This document shows, piece after piece, positions 8,296-17,351 of a DNA stretch of 64,000 nt. The stretch comes from Microbulbifer sp. MKSA007 (GTDB lineage: Bacteria; Pseudomonadota; Gammaproteobacteria; Pseudomonadales; Cellvibrionaceae). The notes beneath the pieces are model-generated. The model did no database searches and was not told where the DNA came from. It saw only the letters and a program-made list of their open reading frames with translations. The translations under genes and the position numbers were made by a program. Numbering within the stretch: position 1 is the stretch's first letter; each line of letters starts with the position of its first letter. Location of the stretch: NCBI GenBank assembly GCA_032615215.1, contig CP128433.1:372001-436000 (forward strand), read 5' to 3'.

Positions 8296-10263
8296 ATGGA
8301 AGACGCACTTTTACGCCAGCATATTTCTGACTACGACCGTTGGAAAAAGAATCTCGATCGCCAGTTTGCCCACTTCAGCCAATGGCTTGAACAGCACTTC
8401 TCTAATTCTGCTGGTGCCTGCCAGGTTGTACAGCAGGCCCGCGCCCTACTTGCAGATGATCAGTTCACCCTGGTTTTAGTTGGGGAGTTTTCACGGGGGA
8501 AAACTGAACTGCTCAATGCCCTGTTGTCGCAAACTTACGGACAGCGTCTACTGCCCTCAAGACCGGGGCGCACCACTATGTGTCCCACGGAAATTTTCAG
8601 TGATGGCGGCGAGCGCGCCAGTTTGCGGCTGCTTCCGATTGAGACCCTGGCGACGAATACCAGCCTGGAGAGCTTCCGTCGAATTCCGCAAAAGTGGGTA
8701 ACTCACGAGTTTGATGCCAATGATCCCGAGGCGACCCGAGAGACTTTATTGAAGGTTGCCTCGACCAAGTCAGTAATGCCGGAAGAGGCCGCTCGCTATG
8801 GCTTCGATCGGCGCCACTTGGATGGCAAAGGGAATCTAGTTGAGATCCCCGCCTGGCGTTTTGCTTTGATTTGTCTGCCGCACCCATTGCTGGATCAGGG
8901 GTTGCGTATTATTGATACCCCGGGACTGAACGCCCTCGGCAATGAGCCGGAGCTCACATTGAGTACACTGCCCGGGGCCCAGGCGGTTGCCTTTCTGCTG
9001 GCTGCCGATGCTGGGGTAAGTGGTACCGATATGAGCATGTGGGAGACTCACCTGGCGCCACTGCAAGAGCATCGCGGAACATCCGTGATGGCCCTGCTCA
9101 ACAAGATGGATGTGCTTTGGGATGATCCGGAGGAGGATGCTGAGCTGCTGTTGCGACGCATGCGCAGCGAAGTGGCCGGTCTCTTGTCTCTGCCTCAGGA
9201 AAATGTTGCCGGAGTCTCTGCAAAAATGGCTCTGTTGGGGCGCCAGCAGCGGGATGCGGATTTGGTGCGAAGCAGCCGCTTCGGTGAGTTTGAAAGGATG
9301 CTGGTTCAGCGCCTGTTGGAGCACCGGCATAAAATGGCCGAGCACCGCTCACTGCATCAAGCTCTCACCCTGATGGCTGATACCCGCGATCTACTCAAGC
9401 GTCGTTTGAATAGTGGCCGGGCAGCGTTGGCTCACCTGCAGCGCAATAGTGGCAACACCTCAGAGCAATTGGCAGAGTTGGAACAGTTGCAGACGACCGT
9501 GCGCGAGCAGCATAAGATTTGTCATCAGGAATTGCTGACGCTCAAATCCAGCCAGAGAATGCTTACACGACAAAGCACTTCTCTGTTGGCGCCGATATCC
9601 AGACAGCAGTTGCAGGCGCTGATTGACGATACCCTGGCTACTCTCAATCGCCGTTGGACGCCCATGGGCATGGCCAGGGCTATCGATACTTTTATGGAAG
9701 GGGTAGACCATCAGATGTCTAACCTCGAGCGGGAAGTGGATCAGGCTAATCGCTTGCTCGACGCTGTATTTGAGCGCTCCAGCTTGAAGAAAGTCGATGA
9801 TGCTGAGCAGTATTTTACTATCCGCAAATTTCGCTTCGCGTTGCGGGGACTGCATCGCCAGGCCGCTCAGCTGAGGCGATCCCCGCAGCTGTTATTGGCG
9901 CGCCGCAGCCGTCTCAGCGAGCGCTTTATTACCACGCTTGCCAGTGAAGTGGGTCGGCTTTACGACGATATGGGTAACAAAGCGGAAAATTGGTTAGAGC
10001 AGGCTCTTGAGCCTCTTAAACAGCATGCGCAGTATCAGAAACAATTACTCAATCGCCATTTGATTAAGCTCACCGAGTTGAAACAGAAAACTCGCAGTCG
10101 TCGCACGGATCTTCGAACTCTCGAGGATGAGGTTCAGCGCAATGATAAGGCGCTGGTGGCGTTAGAGGATTTACTGCGGCACAACAGCTCTGCACCACAG
10201 CCGGTTGCGCCGGCGCCGCGCGCGCACAACGTAACCCCCTTGAAGGCCTCGCATACCACCTGA
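8296..10263 (+). CDS. Dynamin-like GTPase
   Basis: The 655-residue product is a bacterial dynamin-family large GTPase. The G1 loop is GEFSRGKT (63-70), G3 is DTPG (about 207-210) and G4 is NKMD (269-272). A long, charged helical region rich in Leu, Gln and Arg follows (about 340-640) and fits a stalk or coiled coil. The C-terminal 20 residues are Pro/Ala-rich and unstructured. No clear membrane segment is visible, so membrane contact would be through amphipathic helices. Such proteins remodel or tether membranes, but this one has no assigned role. It is a single gene with its own leader, placed between yggT and metX. The start ATG fits the family. Confidence 0.8.
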   Translation: MEDALLRQHISDYDRWKKNLDRQFAHFSQWLEQHFSNSAGACQVVQQARALLADDQFTLVLVGEFSRGKTELLNALLSQTYGQRLLPSRPGRTTMCPTEIFSDGGERASLRLLPIETLATNTSLESFRRIPQKWVTHEFDANDPEATRETLLKVASTKSVMPEEAARYGFDRRHLDGKGNLVEIPAWRFALICLPHPLLDQGLRIIDTPGLNALGNEPELTLSTLPGAQAVAFLLAADAGVSGTDMSMWETHLAPLQEHRGTSVMALLNKMDVLWDDPEEDAELLLRRMRSEVAGLLSLPQENVAGVSAKMALLGRQQRDADLVRSSRFGEFERMLVQRLLEHRHKMAEHRSLHQALTLMADTRDLLKRRLNSGRAALAHLQRNSGNTSEQLAELEQLQTTVREQHKICHQELLTLKSSQRMLTRQSTSLLAPISRQQLQALIDDTLATLNRRWTPMGMARAIDTFMEGVDHQMSNLEREVDQANRLLDAVFERSSLKKVDDAEQYFTIRKFRFALRGLHRQAAQLRRSPQLLLARRSRLSERFITTLASEVGRLYDDMGNKAENWLEQALEPLKQHAQYQKQLLNRHLIKLTELKQKTRSRRTDLRTLEDEVQRNDKALVALEDLLRHNSSAPQPVAPAPRAHNVTPLKASHTT

Positions 10264-10281
10264 ATTGGGTGCTAATTGATA

Positions 10282-10308
10282 TTGGTTCTGACTGGCATTT
10301 GTTATAAG
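10282..10308 (+). promoter_or_regulatory. Possible sigma-70 promoter for metX
   Basis: TTGGTT at 10282-10287 and TATAAG at 10303-10308 are separated by 15 nt, slightly short. If used, transcription would begin near 10315, which would exclude the upstream GTG and favour the TTG at 10383 as the metX start. Confidence 0.3.
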
Positions 10309-10382
10309 TTGCAGTGATCTTATTCACTGACTGCTTCGGCAATTTGCCAGGCAGCACCTATCAACCTGACAGATACAGTGCC

Positions 10383-11585
10383 TTGTCAACGGAAAATCCT
10401 ATCGCTTCTGCGGAAGCCCAAACTGCAACTACCGGTGACCCAGGCTCCGTGGGCCTTGTTGAGCCTAAAAGTCATAACTTTAGTGAACCGCTGGAATTGG
10501 CCTGTGGCCGAGTGCTGAAAAATTACACTCTGGTTTATGAGACTTACGGTGAACTCAATAGGGAAAAGACTAACGCAGTTCTGATCTGTCATGCTCTGTC
10601 TGGGCATCATCACGCTGCGGGGCGACACAGTATCGATGATAAGCGCCCGGGGTGGTGGGACCACTATATCGGTCCGGGTAAGCCGATAGATACTAATCAT
10701 TTCTATGTGGTGTCCGTTAATAATCTCGGCGGTTGCCACGGATCTACCGGCCCCGTATCCATCAACCCGGATACCGGCACTACCTGGGGGCCGGATTTTC
10801 CATCACTGCGTGTCCGCGACTGGGTCCACAGTCAAGCGCGCCTGGCGGATATGCTAGGTATTCGACAATGGGCGGCGGTTGTTGGCGGCAGTCTCGGTGG
10901 AATGCAGGCGATGCGCTGGTCACTGGAATACCCTGAGCGCCTGCGTAATTGTGTGGTGATTGCCTCTGCCATGAAGTTATCTGCACAGAATATCGCGTTT
11001 AATGAGACCGCACGCCAAGCGATAACATCCGATCCAGACTTTTGTGATGGGCACTACCTCCAACAGGATAAGTTACCCCGTAGAGGCCTGGCCGTTGCGC
11101 GTATGATCGGGCACATCACTTATCTGTCTGACGATGGATTGGGGCGCAAGTTTGGTCGAGAATTGCGCAGTGGCAGCTTTCAACAAGGATCGGATGAAGA
11201 AGTGGAGTTTCAGATACAAAGTTATCTGCGCTACCAGGGAGCCAGTTTTTCCACCACCTTCGATCCCAATACTTACATTCTGATGACTCGAGCGCTGGAT
11301 TTCTTCGACTTAGCTCGGGAATACGGGGATGACCCGGTAGAGGCCTTCTCCCATGCCAAGTGCCGGTTTTTATTGGTGTCATTTACTTCTGATTGGCGCT
11401 TTGCGCCGGAGCGCTCGAGGGAAATCGCCGATGCCCTGATGCACGCGGATATTCCAGTCAGCTATGCCGAAGTAGAGTCAGTAATGGGACACGATGCCTT
11501 CCTGCTGCCCAATGGTCGTTATGAAGGTGTATTTCGTGCCTATATGCAGAGAGTTGCGGCAGAAATTTCTGAGGAGGTGTACTGA
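10383..11585 (+). CDS. metX: Homoserine O-acyltransferase (MetX family)
   Basis: The product, 400 residues from this start, is an alpha/beta hydrolase-fold acyltransferase that activates homoserine for methionine synthesis. The nucleophile is the Ser of GGSLGGMQAM, the acid Asp is in FTSDWRFAP and the His is in MGHDAFLLP. YGELN, ICHALSGHHHAAG and NNLGGCHGSTGP are family signatures. Acetyl- versus succinyl-CoA use cannot be settled by eye; several proteobacterial MetX proteins use succinyl-CoA. The frame is open back to a GTG at 10314, but the extra 23 residues resemble no homologue and a promoter may overlap them. The TTG start lacks a good ribosome site, so the start is uncertain. It overlaps metW by one base. 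Confidence 0.9.
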   Translation: MSTENPIASAEAQTATTGDPGSVGLVEPKSHNFSEPLELACGRVLKNYTLVYETYGELNREKTNAVLICHALSGHHHAAGRHSIDDKRPGWWDHYIGPGKPIDTNHFYVVSVNNLGGCHGSTGPVSINPDTGTTWGPDFPSLRVRDWVHSQARLADMLGIRQWAAVVGGSLGGMQAMRWSLEYPERLRNCVVIASAMKLSAQNIAFNETARQAITSDPDFCDGHYLQQDKLPRRGLAVARMIGHITYLSDDGLGRKFGRELRSGSFQQGSDEEVEFQIQSYLRYQGASFSTTFDPNTYILMTRALDFFDLAREYGDDPVEAFSHAKCRFLLVSFTSDWRFAPERSREIADALMHADIPVSYAEVESVMGHDAFLLPNGRYEGVFRAYMQRVAAEISEEVY

Positions 11586-12175
11586 TGCGGATAGATTTGG
11601 ATGTGATCCAGGAATGGATCGCTCCCAACAGCCGGGTTCTCGACCTCGGCTGTGGCGATGGTGCACTGCTCGATCAGCTGGGGAGAAATAAAAATGTGAA
11701 AGGCTATGGCCTGGAGATTGATCCCGAGCAAATAGAGCGATGTGTGGCTCGTGGGGTCAATGTTGTCGAGCAAAATCTGAATACAGGGCTGGGAAATTTT
11801 GCTGATGGTAGCTTTGATGCTGTGGTGATGACCCAGGCACTGCAAACCTTGAGTCAGCCTCATTTAGTGGTAGAGGAAATGCTCCGGGTTGGGCGGGATT
11901 GCATTATTACGTTTCCCAATTTTGGGCAGTGGAAGGCCCGCTGGCACCTCGCATTCTCCGGGCGCATGCCAGTATCCGACTTATTGCCATACGAATGGTA
12001 TGACACTCCCAATATTCACTTTTGTACTTTTACAGACTTTGAGGTGTTATGCCGAGAAAATGGCTGGGCGATTCTGCATCGGCAAGTGGTTTCTGAGTCC
12101 ACGGTTGGGCGGGCATTCAAAGACTTTTTACCAAATTTGTTTGGTGAGACAGCCATCTATCATCTAACTCGCTAA
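11585..12175 (+). CDS. metW: Methionine biosynthesis protein MetW
   Basis: The 196-residue product is a class I SAM-dependent methyltransferase-like protein. The SAM-binding loop is DLGCGDGALLDQL, followed by GLEIDPEQI and later TFPNFGQWKARW. The C-terminal segment has the MetW-typical GRAFKDFLPNLFGETAIYHL. It partners MetX, and in several proteobacteria it stimulates or is required for homoserine acyltransferase activity. Its ATG overlaps the metX TGA and a GAGGTG site lies just upstream, so translation is coupled. Confidence 0.93.
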   Translation: MRIDLDVIQEWIAPNSRVLDLGCGDGALLDQLGRNKNVKGYGLEIDPEQIERCVARGVNVVEQNLNTGLGNFADGSFDAVVMTQALQTLSQPHLVVEEMLRVGRDCIITFPNFGQWKARWHLAFSGRMPVSDLLPYEWYDTPNIHFCTFTDFEVLCRENGWAILHRQVVSESTVGRAFKDFLPNLFGETAIYHLTR

Positions 12176-12315
12176 ACTAAGATTTGCGCCAGCTCTTTTG
12201 TGGAGGACTTTGGCGCGATAAATAGATCGAGAGGGGCACTCCTGAGGGGGCCTGACTGGAATTGACCACCAAACCTACCGGGAGAGGTGGCGCCTATAAC
12301 AACTGGAGGTGGAGC

Positions 12316-12765
12316 GTGAAACGCATCCTTACCCTGGCTGCTTCTGTGGCCTTGCTATTTTTATCTGTCGGCGCTGCCGCGCAAGAAGCGCGTACGATTA
12401 AGAACTACGCTGATTTTGGCGACTATCGAGTAGTCTATTCAGTGTTCAATAGCGATTTTATCCAGCCGGATATCGCCCGTCAGTACCAGTTGGCTCGAGC
12501 AAAAGATCGGGCGTATGTAAATGTCTCTGTCGTCAAGAAAGAGGGCGGAACCCATGGCCTCAGCGCTGAGATGTCTGGCACAGCTACCAACCTGATCCAG
12601 CAGTCAAGACCACTTAAGTTCAAAGAAATTCGGGAAGGGGATGCTGTTTACTATCTCGCACCCCTGCGCTTTGAGGATGAGGAGACCCTTACCTTTAACG
12701 TAGATATCAAGCTGCCCAATGGTAAAAGTGAGACGATCACTTTCCGTCGCAGATTGAACCGATAG
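12316..12765 (+). CDS. Exported DUF4426 family protein
   Basis: The 149-residue product starts at the GTG at 12316, which has GGAGGTGGAG just upstream and gives a clean signal peptide (KRILTLAASVALLFLSVGAAAQ). The frame remains open for 18 codons upstream, but these are polar and would bury the signal. The mature part is beta-rich, with YRVVYSVFNSDF, VSVVKKEGG and a C-terminal ETITFRRRL strand, matching the DUF4426 family found at this exact place (metW, DUF4426, rdgB) in Pseudomonas. The function is unknown; it is predicted periplasmic. It is closed by a terminator. Confidence 0.85.
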   Translation: MKRILTLAASVALLFLSVGAAAQEARTIKNYADFGDYRVVYSVFNSDFIQPDIARQYQLARAKDRAYVNVSVVKKEGGTHGLSAEMSGTATNLIQQSRPLKFKEIREGDAVYYLAPLRFEDEETLTFNVDIKLPNGKSETITFRRRLNR

Positions 12766-12824
12766 ACATCTGCCAAGGTTCCGCTGGCTGAGAGCTGGTC
12801 GAAACCCCTTCTTTAAGATTCACC

Positions 12825-12846
12825 GCGGGCCGAGGCCCGCTTTTTG
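12825..12846 (+). terminator. Factor-independent terminator after the DUF4426 gene
   Basis: A GCGGGC/GCCCGC stem with a CGAG loop is followed immediately by TTTTT. It lies 60 nt past the DUF4426 stop and 12 nt before rdgB, so rdgB needs readthrough or its own promoter. Confidence 0.8.
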
Positions 12847-12857
12847 TTTGAAGCAAT

Positions 12858-13475
12858 ATGGTAAATAAAATTGTTCTTGCCAGCGGTAATGCCGGCAAAC
12901 TTCGCGAATTTTCACAGCTGTTCGCCTCATGGGATATACAGGTTCTTCCTCAGTCTGACTTTGGGGTAAGTGACGTTGATGAGACCGGATTGAGCTTTAT
13001 TGAGAATGCTTTGATTAAGGCCCGCCACGCCAGCCGTATCAGTGGCCTGCCGGCATTAGCCGATGACTCCGGGCTGTCGGTAGATGCATTGAGTGGTGCG
13101 CCGGGAATTTACTCTGCACGCTACTCAGGTGCCGGGGCGACTGATGAAAAAAACAATGCGAAGTTATTGGAGGCCATGGTTGATGTTGAATCTAAGCATC
13201 GCACTGCCAGTTTCCACTGCGCGCTGGCTTTTGTACGGCAATGGGATGACCCGGTGCCTTTGGTATCTAGTGCAAAGTGGAGCGGGACAATTTTGCGGGA
13301 GCCGGCGGGAGAGCAGGGTTTTGGTTATGACCCGCTGTTCTTTGTTGAATCTGAGGGAATGACCTCCGCTGAACTGCCGAGAGACTTGAAGAATCGACTG
13401 AGCCACAGGGCCCAGGCTATGTCTCAATTTGAGCTTTTATGGCAGCAAAATATGCAGGGTGCCGACCTTGCCTGA
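12858..13475 (+). CDS. rdgB: XTP/dITP (non-canonical purine NTP) pyrophosphatase
   Basis: The 205-residue product is an Ham1/RdgB hydrolase that removes dITP and XTP from the nucleotide pool. Signatures are the N-terminal VLASGNAGKLREF, ENALIKARHAS, ADDSGLSVDALSGAPGIYSARY and the later GFGYDPLFFV followed by KNRLSHRAQA. Length is normal and the ATG follows a terminator by 12 nt. Its end overlaps the likely hemW start by a few bases, so the two are translationally linked, as in Pseudomonas. Confidence 0.95.
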   Translation: MVNKIVLASGNAGKLREFSQLFASWDIQVLPQSDFGVSDVDETGLSFIENALIKARHASRISGLPALADDSGLSVDALSGAPGIYSARYSGAGATDEKNNAKLLEAMVDVESKHRTASFHCALAFVRQWDDPVPLVSSAKWSGTILREPAGEQGFGYDPLFFVESEGMTSAELPRDLKNRLSHRAQAMSQFELLWQQNMQGADLA

Positions 13476-14682
13476 TCAGATTGCTGAATTACAGCTGCCA
13501 CCACTAAGCCTGTATATCCATATCCCTTGGTGTGTGCGCAAATGTCCCTACTGTGATTTCAACTCCCACCAGGCTGATAGAGACCGGGCTAATTCGGACT
13601 ACGCCCTACCGGAATCCGAGTATGTGGCGCAGTTGCGCCTGGATCTGATCAGCCAGTTGCCCTGGGTGCAGGGGCGAAAATTGCAGTCCATCTTTTTTGG
13701 TGGTGGTACGCCGAGCCTGTTCTCCCCCCAAGCAATTGGGCAGATCCTGGAGGCTGCTGAGCAGGTGGTGGGTTTTGCTGAAGGGGTCGAGATAACCCTG
13801 GAGGCCAACCCCGGCACTTTTGAACAAGCCAAGTTCACTGGCTATCGATCTGCTGGAGTTAATCGTCTTTCTATTGGAGTGCAAAGCTTCGATTCCAATC
13901 AGCTACAACAGTTGGGACGTATTCACAGCGGAGAAGAGGCCGAAGGTGCCCTGGCAATGGCGCGTCGTGCGGGCTTTGACAATATTAACCTCGACCTGAT
14001 GCACGGATTGCCCAATCAGACCGAGGTGGAAGCCCTTGGCGATTTGCGCCGAGCAATTTCCTTGGCTCCAGAGCATATTTCCTGGTACCAATTAACGATT
14101 GAGCCAAATACTGCATTCTACAGTGCGCCACCAGTCACCCCCGGCTCCCAGCTGATAGCCAGTATGCAGGGCAGCGGACGCGAACTACTGGCGTCCGAGG
14201 GCTATCGTCGTTACGAGGTGTCGGCTTATAGCAAACCCGAACTTGAATCCCGCCATAATATTAATTATTGGTCATTCGGAGATTATCTGGGGATTGGTGC
14301 CGGTGCTCATGGCAAGGTAACCCTAGCTGAAACTGGGCAAATTCTGCGCAGTCGTCGCACACGCACTCCGAGGGACTACTTGTCTATCGCCAGGCAAGAT
14401 CCCGAGCTGCTGCATAGTGCCTTGTCTGAACCCCATACTGACAGGGTTGAGAATGAGGATTTGCCACTGGAGTTTCTTATGAATGCCCTTCGCCTGGCGG
14501 ATGGTGTTCCCAGTGATACTTTTACCCGCCACACCGGGCTGCCGATGTCCGAGCTGCAAAAACAATGGCCTACCCTGATGGCAATGGAGCTTGTAGAGCG
14601 TCTGGATAAGCGGATTGCTGCCACGGCTTTTGGCTTTGACTACATCGATGAGATTTTGCAGCGCTTCCTGGAGCAGGCGTAA
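13468..14682 (+). CDS. hemW: HemW, radical-SAM heme chaperone
   Basis: The 404-residue product belongs to the coproporphyrinogen-III-oxidase-like radical-SAM group. The cluster motif CxxxCxxC is at Cys22, Cys26 and Cys29 (WCVRKCPYCDF). FFGGGTPSL, EANPGTFE, GVNRLSIGVQSF and the C-terminal domain follow. HemW proteins bind heme and pass it to respiratory enzymes, and most lack the extra Cys of true HemN. The TTG at 13468 is preferred because AGGG lies about 9 nt upstream and homologues begin close to LPPLSLYIHIPWC. An earlier in-frame TTG at 13429 is deep inside rdgB. It overlaps the rdgB stop. Confidence 0.92.
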   Translation: MPDQIAELQLPPLSLYIHIPWCVRKCPYCDFNSHQADRDRANSDYALPESEYVAQLRLDLISQLPWVQGRKLQSIFFGGGTPSLFSPQAIGQILEAAEQVVGFAEGVEITLEANPGTFEQAKFTGYRSAGVNRLSIGVQSFDSNQLQQLGRIHSGEEAEGALAMARRAGFDNINLDLMHGLPNQTEVEALGDLRRAISLAPEHISWYQLTIEPNTAFYSAPPVTPGSQLIASMQGSGRELLASEGYRRYEVSAYSKPELESRHNINYWSFGDYLGIGAGAHGKVTLAETGQILRSRRTRTPRDYLSIARQDPELLHSALSEPHTDRVENEDLPLEFLMNALRLADGVPSDTFTRHTGLPMSELQKQWPTLMAMELVERLDKRIAATAFGFDYIDEILQRFLEQA

Positions 14683-14829
14683 GTCTGTGGCAGGAAAGAC
14701 TTGAAATCCCATTTTGCGCCCCAATTTTGAGGGCAATGGTGCATCGCAGCTGTATAACCACCGCTGTGACCGTGAGAAGATGCGTTGGCGGTGCCCACGC
14801 ATCGAGTAACTAAAGAACAGGAATGCAAT

Positions 14830-15159
14830 ATGAGCGAGCACTCAATCGTCAACGTATCTGACGCTGAATTCGAAGCAGAAGTTCTCAAAGCTGAAGGCCC
14901 GGTGTTGGTAGATTTTTGGGCACAGTGGTGCGGTCCGTGCAAGATGATCGCTCCAGTGCTGGAAGACCTGGCAGGCCACTACGGCGATAAGTTGAAGATC
15001 GTAAAAGTAGACGTTGATGCGAATAAAGAGAGCCCGGCCAAATACAATGTCCGTGGTATCCCCACGCTGCTGCTGTTCAAAGGCGGCAATGTCGAAGGCA
15101 CTAAAGTCGGCGCACTGTCCCGCGCACAGCTGACTGAGTTTATCGACGGTCAGCTGTAA
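14830..15159 (+). CDS. trxA: Thioredoxin 1
   Basis: The 109-residue product is a classical thioredoxin. The redox motif WCGPC has Cys34 and Cys37, VDFWAQ precedes it, and the cis-proline is in RGIPTLLLF. It reduces protein disulfides in the cytoplasm, fed by thioredoxin reductase. The ATG at 14830 has AGGA upstream; an upstream in-frame extension of 15 codons is not thioredoxin-like. The trxA-rho order is conserved across gammaproteobacteria. A large hairpin follows its stop. Confidence 0.97.
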   Translation: MSEHSIVNVSDAEFEAEVLKAEGPVLVDFWAQWCGPCKMIAPVLEDLAGHYGDKLKIVKVDVDANKESPAKYNVRGIPTLLLFKGGNVEGTKVGALSRAQLTEFIDGQL

Positions 15160-15167
15160 GACTGTCG

Positions 15168-15211
15168 TTTCCATCCTGCAAAGGGGGTAAATTTCTTTGC
15201 AGGATTGGAAA
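15168..15211 (+). terminator. Long hairpin after trxA
   Basis: Arms 15168-15183 and 15195-15211 pair over 16 bp with a single bulged T; the loop is 11 nt. It lies 9 nt past the trxA stop. No T-run follows, so it may block 3'-exonucleases or aid termination rather than act alone. Confidence 0.5.
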
Positions 15212-15350
15212 CACCCGTTATACTGGCTGTAATTCTGAAATAGTTCAGCGGTCTTGAATTAAATGAGACGAGCTGACAAAACGCCCCTCCACAGGGTCCC
15301 TGACCATCCCCGGCGCGTATACTCCTCGAGTTGAACTTGTTCTGATAATG

Positions 15351-15371
15351 CTCCATAAATTGATTATGGAG
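15351..15371 (+). promoter_or_regulatory. Small hairpin in the rho leader
   Basis: A perfect 8-bp inverted repeat (15351-15358 with 15364-15371) with a 5-nt loop lies about 155 nt upstream of rho. It overlaps the possible -10 region, so it could be an operator-like palindrome or an RNA stem. Confidence 0.35.
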
Positions 15372-15524
15372 AGCAAAAGTTTACTGAGTACTGTGGTCTT
15401 GGTAGGAAAAGGTACCTAGGTGTATCGGGTAAATAAACGAGCTAATCTCTAATATCAAACCCCTCCTCAAAATTTCAGGCGTGTCCGCGCCATATGACAA
15501 CAGAAACATTAATAAGCAATTGGT

Positions 15525-16784
15525 ATGAATCTCTCCGAATTAAAAACCAAACCCATTGAAGAGTTGATTGAAATAGCCAAAGGCATGGGCCTTGAAAACC
15601 TGGCCCGTTCGCGCAAGCAGGATATTATTTTCAATATCCTCAAGCGCCACGCCAAAAGCGGTGAAGATATTTATGGCGACGGCGTATTAGAAATCCTTCA
15701 AGATGGTTTTGGATTTTTGCGTTCTGCTGACTCCTCTTATCTTGCGGGACCGGATGATATATATGTATCTCCAAGTCAGATTCGCCGATTTAATTTACGT
15801 ACGGGTGACTCAATTTCCGGAAAGATTCGCCCACCGAAAGAAGGCGAAAGATATTTTGCCTTATTAAAAGTTAACGAAATTAATTTTGACAAACCGGAAA
15901 ACGCACGTAACAAAATTCTTTTCGAAAACCTCACTCCTCTATTCCCCAACGATCGCCTCACCCTCGAGTGCGGAAACGGCTCCTCCGAAGACCTGATTGG
16001 TCGTATTATTGATCTTGTAGCTCCAATCGGGAAAGGCCAGCGCGGCTTGATTGTTGCGCCGCCGAAGGCCGGTAAAACGATTATGTTGCAAAATATGGCA
16101 CAGGCCATTACGCGCAATAATCCAGAGTGCCATTTGATCGTACTGCTGATTGACGAGCGTCCTGAGGAAGTGACAGAAATGCAGCGCTCCGTGCGCGGTG
16201 AAGTTGTTGCCTCTACTTTTGATGAGCCGCCGGCACGTCACGTACAAGTTGCGGAAATGGTAATTGAAAAAGCCAAGCGCCTGGTTGAGCACAAGAAAGA
16301 TGTGGTTATCTTGCTCGACTCTATCACCCGCCTGGCTCGCGCTTACAACACAACAGTTCCTAGCTCCGGTAAAGTATTAACCGGTGGTGTTGATGCTCAC
16401 GCCTTAGAGCGCCCGAAGCGCTTCTTTGGGGCAGCGCGAAATATTGAAGAAGGCGGAAGTCTGTCTATTATTGCTACTGCACTTATCGATACCGGCTCGA
16501 AAATGGACGAAGTGATTTTCGAGGAATTTAAAGGTACCGGTAATATGGAATTGCAGCTGGATCGCAAAATTGCTGAAAAACGCGTATATCCAGCCATTAA
16601 TGTGCGCAGATCCGGCACTCGCCGGGAAGAGCTGTTAATGCCTGAGGGCGAGCTGCAGCGAGTGTGGATTTTGCGTAAGCTGTTACACGATATGGAAGAT
16701 GTTGCATCGACTGAATTCCTAGTGGATAAATTGAAAGATTTCAAGACAAATGACGAATTCTTCCTATCCATGAAACGGAAATAA
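15525..16784 (+). CDS. rho: Transcription termination factor Rho
   Basis: The 419-residue product is the same length as E. coli Rho. The N-terminal helical domain MNLSELKTKPIEELIEIAKG leads into the cold-shock-like RNA-binding fold (DGFGFLRS). Walker A is PPKAGKT with Lys184 as in E. coli, Walker B is VVILLDSI, and the Q- and R-loops follow (TGGVDAHALERPKRFFGAAR). It forms a hexameric RNA-DNA translocase that ends transcription. It has a long leader and a terminator of its own. Codon use here is more A/T-rich than in neighbouring genes. Confidence 0.98.
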   Translation: MNLSELKTKPIEELIEIAKGMGLENLARSRKQDIIFNILKRHAKSGEDIYGDGVLEILQDGFGFLRSADSSYLAGPDDIYVSPSQIRRFNLRTGDSISGKIRPPKEGERYFALLKVNEINFDKPENARNKILFENLTPLFPNDRLTLECGNGSSEDLIGRIIDLVAPIGKGQRGLIVAPPKAGKTIMLQNMAQAITRNNPECHLIVLLIDERPEEVTEMQRSVRGEVVASTFDEPPARHVQVAEMVIEKAKRLVEHKKDVVILLDSITRLARAYNTTVPSSGKVLTGGVDAHALERPKRFFGAARNIEEGGSLSIIATALIDTGSKMDEVIFEEFKGTGNMELQLDRKIAEKRVYPAINVRRSGTRREELLMPEGELQRVWILRKLLHDMEDVASTEFLVDKLKDFKTNDEFFLSMKRK

Positions 16785-16799
16785 TTTTTGTATATAAAG

Positions 16800-16829
16800 T
16801 AGCGCCTAAAAAGGCGCTCTTTATTTATT
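16800..16829 (+). terminator. rho terminator
   Basis: An AGCGCC/GGCGCT stem (16801-16806 with 16813-16818) with a TAAAAA-containing loop is followed by CTTTATTTATT. It begins 16 nt after the rho stop. Confidence 0.75.
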
Positions 16830-17059
16830 AGGAGCAGAATAAGACGATTAATTGCGTCTATTACTGTTGAAAAGGCGAGCCATTAGGCATATAAAGTTCC
16901 ACATTGTGGCGCTTGATATGGATTTTAGGCAACGCGCCTTACTGAATTGGCCCAGGGGTTTATTTCTCCGCAAAGGGCCAATCTCAAATGGTTAATCTGG
17001 TGGAGCTGGTTATCCATTTGTGACTGCACGACAGCCCACACACCTAGTGAGAACCTTTT

Positions 17060-17329
17060 GTGAATATCTATATTGGAAATCTGGCCTACGCGGTAACCTC
17101 TGACGACCTGCACGAAGCTTTTGGTGCATTCGGAGAGATCTCTCGGGCTACTGTTATCACCGACCGTGAGACTGGCCGCTCTAAAGGCTTCGGTTTCGTA
17201 GAAATGCCTAACGACGATGAAGCGCGCAAAGCTATCGAAGAGATGAACGACCAACCGCTGTCTGGCCGTAACATCCGCGTTAACGAAGCTAAGCCTCGCG
17301 AAGATCGTCCGCGTCGCCCCCGCTTCTAA
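17060..17329 (+). CDS. Small RRM-domain RNA-binding protein
   Basis: The 89-residue product is a single RNA recognition motif. RNP2 is IYIGNL at the N terminus and RNP1 is KGFGFVEM near residue 41. A short basic Arg/Pro-rich tail (EDRPRRPRF) follows. Bacterial RRM proteins of this type bind RNA and are often cold- or stress-induced, but no target is known for this one. The start is a GTG at 17060. It is a single gene between rho and ubiD, with a 275-nt leader and a GC-rich hairpin after it. Confidence 0.9.
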   Translation: MNIYIGNLAYAVTSDDLHEAFGAFGEISRATVITDRETGRSKGFGFVEMPNDDEARKAIEEMNDQPLSGRNIRVNEAKPREDRPRRPRF

Positions 17330-17351
17330 GCTGTAAAAAGCTTATTATTTC

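Larger units (their letters stand above)
15160..15524 (+). other. trxA-rho intergenic region / rho leader
   Basis: There is no gene in these 365 nt. They hold a long imperfect hairpin right after trxA (15168-15211) and a small perfect hairpin (15351-15371). A weak promoter-like pair lies between them: TTGAAC at 15331, 17 nt, CATAAA. The second half before rho is AT-rich. Long leaders upstream of rho are known sites of autogenous Rho-dependent attenuation, which fits this arrangement but is inference here. Confidence 0.6.
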
